Source: Flaveria trinervia (lineage: Eukaryota; Streptophyta; Magnoliopsida; Asterales; Asteraceae). From it: DNA of 64,000 nucleotides. This document shows, in pieces, positions 1 to 11,739 of this stretch. Below the pieces are notes generated by a model that searched no databases, was not told the DNA's origin, and saw only the letters and a list, made by a program, of their open reading frames with translations. The translations under genes and the position numbers were made by a program. The stretch covers positions 73,824,192-73,888,191 of the forward strand of contig CM046444.1 of NCBI GenBank assembly GCA_025506515.1, read 5' to 3'. Every line of letters starts with the position of its first letter. Position 1 is the stretch's first letter.

Positions 1-1580
1 TGCCAGTTTATGGTTATGCTCCATATACCTTGCAATTCATTATTACATTTTTTAGCATAATGGTTAGATTTTACCTTAGTAGGCATTGGAGATGGACCAT
101 CATTGATGTCAGCCATAAGAGCATGATTCGGAAATTGAGGCTTGATTTCCTCTGCATACACGCTCCGGTCACATACCCCATCTTGCTTTATTATGAGAGC
201 ACTGGCAGAAGACTGACTATTTCCATGAGCTTGATTTGTCAGTTGGGGTGGATTCCGATATGATTGGTCTTGATGATACTGCTGTTGTTGGTTGTTGGAA
301 TGAAAGATTGAGTTAGGCTGTGAGGATGACTAGCCTTGAGAGTTCCTTTGATAATTGTTTCTCTTGGGGGCATTACATTCTCTGGAGAAGTGACAAGCCA
401 TGCCATAGTTAAAGCATTTCACCTTCGATTTATCATATCCAAGTTTTGTATTTTCATTTAGGCTTAGCTTTTTGCCTTTTCTAAAGAATTTCTTGGCTGT
501 CATGGCAATCATGGCCATTTGCCATTGTAGATCTATTTCTTCCATATCATCTGGATCCATTTCCTCCAGATCCCCTGAATTAGATGAGCAGAAGTGAGTC
601 TTCCTCCTAAGTATGCTTCAAAGCTTGCAACAAAGGCTTTGTAGATTGCCTTTTGTTCTTCTGATCTTGTGTCTTCATGAGTGTATTGAGGAGCAGTTGT
701 GACTCTGGATGTTTGAGGAGCAGCAGTGACTCTGGATGTTTAAGATGATGTTGATGGATGATTGATTGGTGGAGTTGCAATGACCCAGTGTTGTTCCGTT
801 TATCTCTTGATGAGATGAAATCGTCCTCCTTGGTGATGAAGGAATTTTCTACAGAATGAGATTCTGATGGAAATTTGTAAGCCTCAATCACTCTTGGTCC
901 CCAAGATTTCAGCTTCTTTGATCAAGTTCTAATGCTTCTATTTTGGCTATCATGATATCCAAAGTAGTACTCTCAAGATCAAGAGTATTTTTCAGCATAG
1001 TTACATTCTATTTCCAGCTTTTAGGGAGGTTGTTGAGCATCTTCTTGTTTCATTCTTTGATCTTGTAGGTGACTCCCATGATTTCCAATCATTTACCAAT
1101 GTACAAATCTGTGCAGTTGTTTGGATATGGACTCTCCCTTGGTGTGGTGGAATGTTTCATACTGATTAACAAGCTTATCCTTGTTAATTTCAGCTACCTC
1201 ACTACTTCCTTCACACATGATTTTCAATGCATCCCACACAGCTTTTGTAGTACCATACTTTGCTAATATTTTGAGCACATCCATCTTGAGTGCTTGAGTT
1301 AGAATGGAGTAGGCTTTGAGGTCAATCTTGATTTTCTTATAGTTTTCATCATCTAGAGTTAGATCTTTAATGTGTTTTCTTGTAGTTTTATAATTTGCAG
1401 CTTGATCTGCAGACAGAGTGATAGCGATATGTGGCCCTTGCACATTGAGATCCAGAAATCAGGATCTACACCTGTGATGTAATTCCTAAACCTGATTTTT
1501 CATTGTTTAAACTCAGCTTTGTGTTTAAGCATAGGAGGTTTAGGTACATGACCAAGTTCTGAGTAACTATTAGAATCCAT
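1..1580 (-). pseudogene. gag remnant of copia element J
   Basis: Gag is the structural protein that packages element RNA. The start is chosen at the ATG read from 1580, which opens with MDSNSYSELGHVPKPPML. An in-frame TGA at codon 26 (1503-1505) interrupts it. Then come pieces in shifted frames: a UBN2-type gag core (1093-1443, with WDALKIMCEG and KGESISKQLHRF), a Ser/Thr-rich stretch (607-891), and a CCHC zinc-knuckle segment (375-416). The knuckle reads CFNYGMACHFSREC, so the second cysteine of the CX2CX4HX4C pattern has become tyrosine. The left 330 bases hold a Gln/Asn-rich tail. Several stops and frameshifts make it non-functional. Continuation lies outside the window. Confidence 0.8.
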
Positions 1581-1858
1581 TTTAACTAAGTGTTTAACTG
1601 GTATAAATATAGATTTAGATGATTTTTAGGATTGATTAGCCCAACTTGTCCAAATAGTTCAAACGGATTTCAGAATCAGATCTGTGATTGTAGTGTGTTT
1701 CTTGCTGTTGGGAATATTTTGGTGAGATTGTGTTGACAGGAGAATTTTTTCTATTTACTAAGTAGAGATGATGATATACTCTACTAGCAACTCGATTACG
1801 AGATCTATCGAATTCTATTCAGTTCTTGCGCAGATCTGAAGGAGCACCGAGAGCCAAA

Positions 1859-1870
1859 GCTCTGATACCA
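1859..1870 (-). other. Primer binding site of element J
   Basis: The minus strand reads TGGTATCAGAGC, the standard plant copia site complementary to the 3' end of initiator tRNA-Met. It sits two bases (AT) inside the LTR end, which fixes the LTR border at 1873. Confidence 0.9.
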
Positions 1871-1872
1871 AT

Positions 1873-2469
1873 TGACTGGGTAAGTAAGATTAAGATTCTT
1901 ACTGAGAATCGAATATGGTAATCAAGTCAATGATTGATTGGCGGACACAAACAATCAAAGAACATTCAATGCAAGAAATATACTCATAAATGCATTTGTA
2001 TTGTATATATGAAAGCTGATTGATTACAGAGAATAAATGACAACAAAAACTCTCTATGTCTATTAGCCGTCACCTCATGTACGAGGTTATCTATTCTATT
2101 TATAGGCGGACAAGATGCCTTTTACAAAATAACTAAACTACCCCTCACCTATTACATCAGAACTAGTCTAAATCTTCATCTGCAACTTTGCTTATTCATC
2201 CACATTGACAAATGCGGATGAGTTAACTTGATCAGCATTTCTTCACTTGATCATCCGCATTAGTAAGTTGGTCATCCGCATTGGTTAATGCGGATGAACA
2301 AATACTTATGTGCATTTGTTCGGTCATCCATATTTGTCAATGCGGAAGAACAAATACTTGTCCATATTTGTTTTATGTCTTCCGCATTGACAAATGTGGA
2401 AGTCAACACTTGGTTTTTCTAAGCAGGATCTTCATCCGCATTTATTCTTGGACTTGTTGGATTCCAGCA
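1873..2469 (-). repeat. 5' LTR of copia element J
   Basis: This LTR ends (minus strand) in CCCAGTCA just before the PBS. A TATAAATA box lies at 2097-2104 on the minus strand. Upstream of it, at 2190-2450, is an array of the word AATGCGGATGA and its reverse complement, often paired as small palindromes (for example 2273-2296). The outer end is placed at 2469 only because a CCAGCA on the plus strand gives a TG start; this is tentative. Confidence 0.65.
2097..2104 (-). promoter_or_regulatory. TATA box in LTR of element J, with upstream repeat array
   Basis: TATAAATA on the minus strand lies in a GC-neutral U3/R boundary, about 225 bases upstream of the PBS-side LTR end. At least six copies of the decamer AATGCGGATG or its complement precede it (2190-2450). 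Such repeated words in U3 are what one expects of transcription factor binding arrays, as in the tandem boxes of tobacco Tnt1; the factor here is unknown. Confidence 0.6.
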
Positions 2470-2519
2470 AAGCAATCATCAAATCACCCATTGAATTGAC
2501 ATGTATGATCCTTTTAGGG

Positions 2520-4062
2520 TGCGACAGGAATGTCTGCTTGTACTCATGCTTCTTATCCCAGATGGAACCCAAGAAGGTGTATGATTCCTTGAAGGATAGT
2601 AGCTGGGTTGAATTGATGCAAGAGGAGCTACTTCAATTCAAAAGACAGAAGGTTTCGAACCTATGTCCGCTACCATCTGGTCAAGTACCAATTGTCACTA
2701 AATGGGTTTTGAGGAACAAAAGGGATGACAGAGGCTTGATTATCAAGAACAAGGAAAGACTGGTAGTTCATGGATACACTCAAGAGGAACGAATTGATTA
2801 TACTGATGTCCTTGCACCTGTTCCAAGACTTGAGGTAGTTAGGATCTTCCTTGCTTATAACTTTACTGTCTACTTGCCTGATGTCAAGTGTGCCTTTCTA
2901 TATGGGGATATAGATAGGGAATTGTATGTGTGCCAACCTCCAGGATTTGAAGACCACAACATCCTTACTTTGTGTGCAAATTGGATAAAGCCCTATATGG
3001 GCTGCACCAAGCACCAAGGCTGTTGTATGAGACTTTGTCTCAGTTTCTCCCTAAGAATGGCTACACCAGAGGAACAATTGAAAATAATTTATTCATAAGG
3101 AAGTCTTGTAAGGACATTTTGCTTGTTGAAGTCTATATGGATGACATCATATTTGGTTCTTCAAATCACCAAATGTGTAAGGACTTTGAAAGCATTATGA
3201 AGAAGAAGTTTGGGATGAGTTCTATGGAAAAAATGGACTTTTTCCTTGGAATTCAAGTGAAGCAACAGAAGGAAGGATTTTTCATTAATCAATCTAACTA
3301 TGTCAATGACATCATACAAAGATTTGAGATGAAAGATTGCAAGCCAGCCAAGACACCCGTAGCCAAAAATCATAATCTTTATGCTGACGTTGAGGGGGAG
3401 GATACTAATCAACATCAGTATACGGTGATTATTGGTTCTCTGATGTATCTTACAGCCAGAAGTCCTGATATTATGTTTCCAACTTGCATCTGTGCAAGAT
3501 ATCAGGCTTCTCCAAAGGTGTCTTACCTAGCTGCTGGTAAGAGAATCCTCAGATAGCTCAAAGGAGCACCTAAACTAGGTCTCTCGTATCCTAGAAACAA
3601 TGATTTTAATCTTTATGGATACTCAGACAGTGACTATGGTGGCTGCAACATTGACAAGAAATCAACATCAGGAGTATGTAAATTTCTTGGTGGAGGGATC
3701 ATCTTATGGCAATGCAAGAAACAATCCTGTGTCTCTATATCAAATGCTGAAGCTGAATACATTGCTGCTGCTAGTTGTTGTTCTCAGCTGCTGTGGATTC
3801 AAAATTAGATGTTGGACTATGGATTCAACCTTAAGAGTACTCCTATCTATATTGACAACAACAGTGCTATCCAGTGAAGCACTCCAAGACAAAACAAATT
3901 TATATCAGGTACCATTTCATTAGATATATTCATGAAAAGAATGTAATTAAACTAATCAGAGTTGATTCAAATGAACAATATGCTGATCTGTTCATCAAAG
4001 CTTTTGTTGAACAAAGATTTAAGTATCATATAACAGCTATTGGGATGATACCCATTCATTAG
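2520..4062 (+). pseudogene. Reverse transcriptase-RNase H remnant of element I
   Basis: This is the copia RT (RVT_2 family) that copies element RNA into cDNA, followed by RNase H. Visible landmarks are the RT start region with WVELMQEELLQF, GYTQEERIDY (2775-2804), the PPGFED motif, KALYGLHQAPR (near 2990-3020), and the catalytic YMDD at 3134-3145. RNase H shows the SNAEAEYIAAASC signature near 3745-3780. Lesions are a frameshift near 2965-2990, a TAG at 3554-3556, more stops after 3805 and a frame change before the KAFVEQRFKY-type tail. The last part (3945-4150) recurs at 11505-11730. The enzyme cannot be active as encoded. Confidence 0.9.
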
Positions 4063-4701
4063 ATTACCTCTTTTGAAAACCTTTTAATGTGTAAAGTCTC
4101 ATGTCAATACAAATTAAGCCTTGTTACAAAAGATCCCTCTGAAATCTTCTAAGTATAAATTTCTTGCAAAGATAAATTAAACCTCGGAAGTTATCTTCAT
4201 ATCTTCCGAAGCAAAATTTCTCCAAGGATAATTTTCTTCATGGAAAAGTTTTCACTCTCAGAAGAAGCGATTGATTTCACATCAGATATACTTCCGAAGC
4301 CTACAAAATCTCTCCCTTCGGAAAGAAATCTCTACTCTCGGAAGTAAACTTTACCTTCGGAAATAGGAATTGCCTTCGGAAGACAAATTACCTTCGGAAA
4401 TGTTTTATATTCGGAAGAGAGATTTTACTGTGTAATGGAAATCTCTTGGGCCCCACACTGTAAAAAGAAAAGATTTTGTTAATGATGTCGGATTATTTAA
4501 TTGAATTGAACCTTACCGCCCCTATCACTTCAGCTACTAAACCGTCATTTCACCTTATCCTAACACTTTACCGCCATTCAACCCTCTTTTAAATAATCCC
4601 AACTGTTCACTCTCATCTTCTTACCACAAATTTTACAGCCCTAAAAGTTTCCTTTCTTGCAAATTCACCAAAACTCAAACTTCTATACCTTCACTATTAC
4701 A
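4063..4701 (+). promoter_or_regulatory. Promoter-like spacer before accessory ORF of element I
   Basis: No coding is seen between the RNase H end and the next ATG. From 4186 to 4430 the palindromic word CTTCGGAAG and its variants (CTTCCGAAG, CTCGGAAG) occur about ten times. An AT-rich TTTAAATAAT box lies at 4588-4597, about 105 bases before the ATG at 4702, and a C/T-rich leader follows. Equivalent spacers with a TATA-like box precede the accessory ORF in families A, B and F. Confidence 0.5.
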
Positions 4702-7700
4702 ATGGCCCTAAATCGTCAAGAAAACCAAGTCGCACTTCTTGATTCTTCAAGAGATACGGACTTCTCTCAAATCATCTCCTTCCTCACCCAATCATCCTAC
4801 TACACAGCCTTGACTGTTAATCCCACGGTTTACCACAACCACATGACTGAACTTTGGGGAAACAGTCAGGTCGAAACCCTAAATGTGGTTCGTGTAATAC
4901 GATCCCGCATTTGTGGCACCTACATCCTCATGGGATAGGATGGACATGTGAGTAGTTCGGCTGTCTACAAATTCAATTTCTCCTACAATTGGAAGTTCCT
5001 CCTGCACATTATGCTTCACTGCTTATCAAACAAATCTGGGGGATGGGATCAACTCCCATATGAACTAGGGTTCCTAGTTCATGGATTAGTGTGAGGCCTG
5101 TGCTTCAACTACTCAAGATTTGTGCTGCTCAATCTCATTGGAAATCTTCAGATGGAAACATTCTTTATGTATCCCAGATTTCTTCAGCACATCATTAAAT
5201 GTGAGTTGGACCAGGGTCGGCTTGTCTGTGCAGCCACTCTGTCTATTCCTTACATGAGGCCAACCATCTTCAAGACATTGAAAAGGGTATCCACCAACTT
5301 CACAAGAAGGTACACTTCTTTACCTCCTAGTAAGACTGAGCACATCGCTCCCGGTTACATCCATGTTCACCCCACAAGTGATGAACCCACACCAGCAACT
5401 GCAACCACAATGGCAATACTACCTTCTCCTCCCATCACCATTACCTACACAAGACGCCCCAAACGAATCCTTGTTCTGTCTACCCTGATTGAACAAGCTC
5501 CTTCTGTTCAACCCAAAAAAGACTAGTATGAGGTCTGACCTTCCTTCACCATTGACCTGAATATGGGTCTTGAGTCTCCTCAGTCTAAAACCCATGAGCC
5601 CATTACCTAATTTGAAATCCCTTAGAACGAGACTTTACATTCCTCAAAGAAGCCAAAAAAGGACAGCCAAATCAGAGGCTCAATGCTTGTAGACATTGAC
5701 CAATGTCCCAGGTCAGTAGGTTTAACCTCCTTATCTTTCACTGACCTTCTTTTTAAAACCGATGAAGAGATAACATCTCTCCATGGCAATGATGTTGATC
5801 TACAACACCCTCTCCAAGATCAACAGAGCCTAGAGATACCTCTTATCTCTAGCCCCCATCAGAAAACCGTTACTGAGGTGAGTCCCACTAATGTGGAAGG
5901 GACTCAGGCCGATTCAGCTGCCACTACAGAAGTTGCCTCAATGGACCTTATGGACAGTGGTAATGATTCTAAGACTGAGTCTGCAACAACCATGCCTTTG
6001 ATGACTCTGCAAGAGACATCACTAAGCAATGGAAACCAGGGTGCCAAGCAACCACATCTGCTGGTGAGGCTGAACATACTAGGTATGTTACCTCATCTTC
6101 CTGTGATTCTTCAAAAGAAGATGAGGGAAGGATGAAACTCTTCATTACAGACCCACTATCTAATGTCTCAAACCTTGAATCCAAGGTTAGCACTTTGGAA
6201 GAAAGGTTCGCCACTCAGTAACTTGAGATTGGCAATCTCAAGGATTAACTAGCTGAGAAACAGATTGAGAGATCTGTTAGGCATGTACCTGTTCAGGTCT
6301 CCTTGACCTCTGCCTCTAGCTCATCTACCTCTCAGGATGATGCTACCAAAAAGGGGGAGAGTGTTAAGAGATAAACATATGAGGACCCACAGAGCCAATC
6401 TTCAACTTCTAAATATTGATCTCCTATCACAACTTCTTCAGAGCCATCTCAAGTCACTCTAACAATTGATTCAAGGATGCTCAGAGATCTCTACAACTTC
6501 CTTTCTTAGTTCTTGTTAAGATATGCTCGTGATCAGCAAAGTATTGATGCTGCCATGATTTACTTAGGAGCTGTAGAGCTTGAGAGGCTTACTGCACCTT
6601 CTACCACTATGGAAGAAGTTGGTGAACCTAACATCCCCATGGAACCCGAGATTCAATTCGAAGGGGAAGTGGGGACTAATGGCCCAGCAACCGAAACTGT
6701 TAGGGACAAAATTTGTATTCCCTCTTATTTCAGAAGCTGAAGTTAAAGCCTCAGAAGAACAAGTTGAATCTTCCGAAGCTAAAATGGAAGTTGCAGAAGG
6801 ACTATTCAAAATGTCCGAGGAACTGATCATCAAAGATGCAATCCTAAATATGGCATCTAAGGTGAACAGTGAGGACTTTCAGGATCAACCTCATCTAAAG
6901 ACACCATCTCTACCTCTCACACATTAGTATCCACTATCCAAGAACCACCAAAGTCAAGTTCTTCAAAAGATACCAAAGTAAAACAGAAGATGACTACAGA
7001 AGAGCTTCAGGAAGAAGTGAAGATTAAAAAGCTATAAAGAAAAGGTAGACTTCCAACTGGGAAGCTGTTGGCTGCTAGTACAAAAGCAGCTGCAACCAAC
7101 CAGGAGGCTGTCGACAACAAAAACAGAGAAGAGATCATTGATCGGCTCATTCAGCTCGGAGCTGCCAATGAAGAAACACTCCTGCTACAATTAGAGGAGT
7201 TTGTGAAACTGGAAAAGGCAACCAAGCTGTACCAGGAAGCAGCAAGGTTGGCCCCAGAGGAAGAGAAGGAAAAGGAACAAAGGGGAGCTGACATGCAGCT
7301 CAGGAGGGAAAGGATGGATTTCCTAACCTCGAAAGGCTTCTCTCTTCAAGAACTTTCTCCACACAATGATGAAACGATCCATTGGCTCGTCAACAAAGAG
7401 CAGGATCAAATGGAGAAAGAAAGAAAAAGAGCTGCAAGAGAAAAGCTGTAGGAGAAGAAGAAGAAAGAGGAAGAAACAAGGGCATCTGCAAGTAGGAAGA
7501 TAGGTGACAAAGCCTGGATGAAAGACTATCTCCGGGCTCACAGCTTCTCTGGAAAGCAGGTGGGTCCCATGTCTGAAATGACACTCCAAAAAATTGTTAG
7601 TAAGATCAAAGCTGACATTCGTTCGGGGAATAGAAGAGAGATGTATAGAAGGGTACACGGGATAACCTTCATACCAACCACTTAACCCAACCTGAACCAA

Positions 7701-8338
7701 TTCCCTCTACCTTTGCCATCAAAACTGAACCTTACACTCTGGAACCCACACCTTTACCTTCATCTACTTTTTCACCTCAACTACCAAAACTGCTCATCCT
7801 CCAACCCAAAACTCTAACCCAAACCACCTCACCACATCCTACCCCACAACCTTCTCAACTATCCCCTCAGCCTTCCAAACATCTCTCTCTAGAAGAGTTT
7901 AAAAGCACCAAGAATAGGCTCATAAATTGCACAACCCTGAGCGATATCTCCTGTGAGGAAGACTCCATCGAGCTAACCTATGTGGACGGATCTTCACGTT
8001 CCCTGACAAGAGATCAATTTCTTGATCTACCTGCAGTACTTCTAGGAATCAACTCAGAATCCTTAAATGACAAAGATAAGAAATTAAGAAGGAAGCTGGT
8101 GACTCTACTGGATACAAGAAAAGAGGACAAGATTCCTAGTTAGTCTCTTGTGCCTATAAAGAATATACTTCGGTGGAGGTTCGATGAAGCTACTTATAAC
8201 TTTGTGATGGAAAGAGAGAATGGTGAAGTTAAAAGGTTGAATGCAACCTTTCTGCTGCAATCAGAATACGACTTCCGAAGTATGAAGAAAAGAAGAAGTT
8301 CCCAAGCCTTAGAAGAAGCAGCCTCTTCCGAAGTATAA
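4702..8338 (+). pseudogene. Accessory ORF of copia element I (downstream of pol)
   Basis: A long non-pol reading region starts at ATG 4702 (MALNRQENQVALL). The N-terminal module has ALTVNPTVYHNHMTELW, a SGGWDQLPYELGFLVHGLV block near 5035-5090 and MYPRFLQHI at 5167-5193. These blocks recur in families A, B/E and F. After it come Pro/Thr-rich and acidic low-complexity regions, then a charged Glu/Lys-rich coiled-coil-like segment (7068-7450), and a C-terminal piece with RWRFDEATYNFVMERENG (8166-8219). I see no signal peptide or membrane segment, so it does not look like an envelope gene. Function is unknown. At least ten stops and several frameshifts split it (first stop TAG at 4936-4938). Confidence 0.7.
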
Positions 8339-8910
8339 GTGGTTTCGGAAGTACTTCTTCTTCCGAAGCCATTTAACCTTCGGAAGACACTGCTATGAAC
8401 CGGTGAACATAAGTATGGTCTGTAACACTCCACTACAGACCTCTGATACTCCATGGCATTTTCTCAAAGAGCCATGTAGTTGACCATACTTTATTCCACT
8501 ATTACCTTTTTATGATAGTACATATTGCTAACTTTAGTTGGTGACAAAAGGTAAGTCAGGGACATGTCCGGACTACCAAATCTTAGATAAGACTTTATCC
8601 AAGATACATTAAACTATAGTCTTGTAGTATAGGCTTTAGTTATAGGATCCCAGCTGGTGTAAAAGTATATCCGGCTGTAGGTAGTATTATATATAGTTTC
8701 TCATTCTAACTCGAAAAGATAAGCTTGTAAGAGTCTTGTAATATTTGAGTTGAGAAGCAATATATGCAAGTACCTTGAAAATTACTTTCTGTGTTATGTA
8801 TTACTTACTATATTGTGATCAACTCTTATTTACACTATCCTCATCCGAGTGTTGTTCAAGTGAGTTTGAGAGAAAAACTAAGTGTTAAATGACCCTTCAC
8901 CAATCCTGTA
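8339..8910 (+). repeat. LTR of element I/K
   Basis: The right edge is fixed by a PBS two bases downstream. The left edge is not clear, since no clean polypurine tract is seen; CTTCCGAAG words run across the border (8270-8395). A TATATATA-like box lies near 8689. The terminal CA appears to have decayed to TA at 8909-8910. It serves both as the 3' LTR of element I and as the 5' LTR of the gag remnant that follows. Confidence 0.6.
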
Positions 8911-8912
8911 AT

Positions 8913-8924
8913 TGGTATGAGAGC
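8913..8924 (+). other. Primer binding site (one mismatch) after LTR of I/K
   Basis: TGGTATGAGAGC differs by one base from the canonical plant copia site TGGTATCAGAGC. The AT spacer before it is the same as in element J. Confidence 0.8.
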
Positions 8925-9003
8925 TTCTCAGGCTCTTGATTGCGTGATCTAACCATCCAAATCAACTTGTTTTTCACTCCTCCCTACAACTCACTCACTC
9001 AAT

Positions 9004-10318
9004 ATGGCCCTTAATAATGCTATGACAATTCTCAGGCTTGGGAAGACTATTATGATAAAGATCAGGTATATGAACATCTCTATACACCAGCATATGTAGC
9101 TAAAGTTAAACTTCATTAGGATTACAATGTGGAAATCAGATTTGATATTAAGTCTTTCAATATTTTAAAATTTGATTTTAAGAGTGCTGAATCTGACTAT
9201 TAAAAGAAAATTCAGGAGTTGGAGAAAACTGTGTCTCTTTTAAAACATGAACACACCAACTACAAGACTCAAATCAAGGATCTGATATCCAAATTGTCTG
9301 AGGCTCAAGCCTAGCTTGTCACTGCTGAGGCTTAGGCCAGGAAGCATGCTATTTCTGAGTAGAACTTCCAAGCTATTCTTGCATCATCCTCCCACTTCAA
9401 ACTCTATTATCAGAACAAAGGAGGGTTGAGAACCAACGAAATTGCCCTGCCATACTCTTATGAGTCTATTAGACAACCTAGATGTGGTACTGAGGAGCAA
9501 GAGGTTCCAACTGCTAACCTTCCTCACTAGAGTTAAAGGATGAAGCAACAATAGTGGCCACCACAAGGAAGGAACTGGTAGAAGTACCCATCTCCTCATG
9601 TGAAGATCAAATCCTAACCACTAAGGCTAGAAGAAGCAGAGCTAAAGCTTCTAGAAGAACTACCAAGAAAGTGGCTGAGTCTAAGCTAAAGATTGACCCA
9701 AAGCAGAAAGGTGTCTTTATCTCAGTTGGATTCCAATTCTTAGGTACTTCCAATTCAGGAAAAGAGTGTAATACTAGCACTCCTATCCTACCAAAGGATG
9801 AGAAGTTGAAGGGAAAGGTCGTTGATGAAGAGAAGACGCCCAAGAAATAGCAACATTTATAGTCCCAAAAGACTAACATTGCATGCATAATGTGTGGTCT
9901 GCACAATCAAATGGAAAAGATTGTTACTACAATCCTGCAAGCACACATTATGGAAATAATGTTAGGAAAGAAGGAGTCAGGGAAGGTTTCACATTTGGAC
10001 CTTTTCAAATGGTTCAAGTGATGATGAAGGGAAAGCTGGTTTCCGAAGCAAGGTTGCTTTCAAAAGAAACTGTTTCTTCCCAAGGGAAAATGGCCTCGGA
10101 AGCAAATGCTACTAAAGTTTGGAAGAACAAGAAGATTCCCTTGAAACCATCCTAGAAGAAGACTTATCCGAAAGAAAAAGTGGTGAAGACTACTTTGGAG
10201 GAAAAGGTGGTAAAGACTTCTTCTAAAAAGAAAGAAGCTTCGGAAGAAGGCCATGCTGCAAAAGCCTCTATAGGCTCATCCTCCAAGATGACCAAAGGAT
10301 GGACCGGAAGATCAAGGA
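9004..10318 (+). pseudogene. gag remnant of unit K
   Basis: The ATG at 9004 opens a stop-ridden reading region beginning MALNNA, with QAWEDYYDKDQVYEHLYTPA recoverable in a shifted frame. A coiled-coil-like KKIQELEKTVSLLKHEHTN stretch follows (about 9205-9270), then Lys/Arg-rich sequence. Near 9885-9935 a CIMCGLHN...EKDCYYNP segment looks like the second cysteine motif found at the end of gag in these elements; the same position in element A reads CEICGL. The usual UBN2 core and first CCHC knuckle are absent, so a large internal part has been lost. It is cut off by the next LTR at 10319. Confidence 0.55.
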
Positions 10319-10566
10319 TGTAACACCCGGTTATTTTAAAAACAAAGACAAGAAACGAAGAATAAAAGAAAAAAAGCAATAAAGCCAAAGTGGAGGGACT
10401 AAAAGTGTCCAAAAGGAAAAAATCTTTGAAAAGTTGGTGTAAAGGTGGGCATGGCCGCCCACCCTCTTTTCACATCACTTTTCACTTCGGTTTTAGAGAG
10501 GGAGAGAAAGGAAGAGAGCAGAACCCTCAGTTGAAGAAAAGAAGAAGAAGAGAAATTGAATTCAAG

Positions 10567-10674
10567 GTAAGAATTCAAGGTTTTTAAGCGTTTATGACGG
10601 ATTTTATCTCGGTTACATACTTATGTGTTTATATGCTTGTGTGTGTGTCCGTGTGTGTGTTGGTGTGCTTTTAG
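10567..10674 (+). other. Intron-like segment in L1 LTR
   Basis: A strong 5' splice consensus TTCAAG/GTAAGAATTC at 10567 and a T-rich acceptor ending TTTTAG at 10674 bound 108 bases. The same pair, same order and similar spacing occur in L2 (62480-62580), and a second donor (CAG/GTGAGTTCT at 10731) also has a counterpart there. Whether it is spliced is not known. Confidence 0.4.
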
Positions 10675-10959
10675 GTGTTTGAACTCATTTGCAAGTGGGT
10701 TAGAAGGAAGAAACACCCAAGTTACACCAGGTGAGTTCTAGACCCCGGTTTTACTTGTTTTAAACTCTCTTTGGGGCTGGAAATGTATTAAACCGATTTT
10801 ATAATGTTTATGTATGTATACCCGTATGTATTATGTATGTTGGATGATGATTCTTGAATGCTTATAGGTTATTCATGTTTAGAATAGCCCTGGTAAGCAT
10901 AGAACTGATAGGTTTGATGATTGGGTTCAAAAACATCCTCGAAACATGTTACAGAGAAG

Positions 10960-11385
10960 GTTCATGCGCCTAGATAAGGCTCATGCGCCTAGGAATGCCT
11001 TAGAAGAATTTAAGTGTAACACATGCGCCTTAACAGTAGCCCATGCGCCTTAACAGTAGCCCATGCGCCTGAATTTTGCCTTACAAATGATAAGTGTATC
11101 TCATGCGCCTGAACAGTAGTCCATGCACCTATAAATATTAGTTGGACGACTAAGTGTAGGCCTATGTGCCTGAATAGTGCCCATGCACCCAAGTGGCCCA
11201 TGCGCCTAAGTGTCCATGCGTCCGAATGACCATGTGCCTAAGTGTTCATACGCCCGAATACTGTCCATGCGCCTAAATTGTTCATGCTCTAAGAGTTAAA
11301 ACATCTTAGTGTTGACTAATGCACCTGTATAGTAATGAAACGCCCAAACAAGGCTCATGCGCCCAAATAGTGCCAAAGCGCCCAA
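10960..11385 (+). repeat. CATGCGCC minisatellite-like array in L1
   Basis: About twenty irregular copies of CCCATGCGCCTNAA-like units, many preceded by ACAGTAG, are spaced 20-35 bases apart. A related array lies at the matching place in L2 (62840-63090). Open frames here are products of the repeat, not genes. Confidence 0.7.
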
Positions 11386-11504
11386 CACTTTGAATTTATT
11401 ATAGAATTTTTGGGAGTTTGTGCTCTTAGGGTATTGACCGAGGTTTGACTAGGGCTTATTAATTATGGTTTCATGCATGATTTTGATTGTTTTATGATTG
11501 CCTT

Positions 11505-11730
11505 AGAGATATTAATGAGAAAAATCTGATTAAACTAATCAAGGTTGACTAAAATGAACATATGCTAATTTGTTTACCAAAGCTTTTGTTGAACAAAGAT
11601 TTAAGTATCTCATAATACTATTGGGATGATAAACATTGATTTAATTACCTCCTTTGAAAACCTTTTAATATGTAATGTTCTATGGTAATACAATTTAAGT
11701 CCTGTTACCGAAGGTCTCTCTGAAATTTTC
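11505..11730 (+). pseudogene. RNase H tail fragment, I-family-like
   Basis: About 225 bases match 3945-4150 of element I closely by eye: the end of RNase H (KAFVEQRFKY-type tail) and the noncoding sequence just after it. It is a plus-strand fragment, far too short to act, and lies inside the L1 LTR. Confidence 0.75.
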
Positions 11731-11739
11731 ATGTGATTG

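Larger units (their letters stand above)
1..2469 (-). mobile_element. Ty1/copia element J, 5' part (LTR, PBS, gag)
   Basis: Read on the minus strand this is the beginning of a copia LTR retrotransposon: a 5' LTR at the right, a primer binding site, a leader and a gag that runs off the left edge. No pol is visible; it would lie left of the window. The outer LTR edge meets a plus-strand copia pol fragment at about 2470, so J probably inserted into element I, whose integrase half would then be beyond the left edge. With no second LTR or target site duplication in view, the outer end is uncertain by tens of bases. Confidence 0.75.
2470..8910 (+). mobile_element. Ty1/copia element I, 3' part (RT-RNase H, accessory ORF, LTR)
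   Basis: On the plus strand an RT-RNase H remnant (2520-4062), a noncoding promoter-like spacer (4063-4701), a long non-pol accessory ORF (4702-8338) and an LTR (about 8339-8910) follow one another in the order expected for a copia element with a downstream extra ORF. Gag, protease and integrase are missing, apparently because J inserted at about 2470. The short word CTTCGGAAG or TTCCGAAG recurs in the spacer, at the end of the accessory ORF and at the LTR border, tying the parts to one family. Confidence 0.75.
8911..10318 (+). mobile_element. 5' internal remnant of a second I-family unit (K)
   Basis: PBS, leader and a gag remnant follow the LTR of element I in the same orientation, so two internal regions share one LTR. 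This is the arrangement left by unequal recombination between LTRs of a tandem pair, or by insertion of one element in the LTR of another. It is cut off at 10318 by the L1 LTR. Confidence 0.6.

Noticed and set aside
10960..11385. Regularly spaced short repeats resembling a CRISPR array
   Set aside because: Units are irregular and diverged, lie in a long LTR of a plant genome, and no cas-like gene is near.
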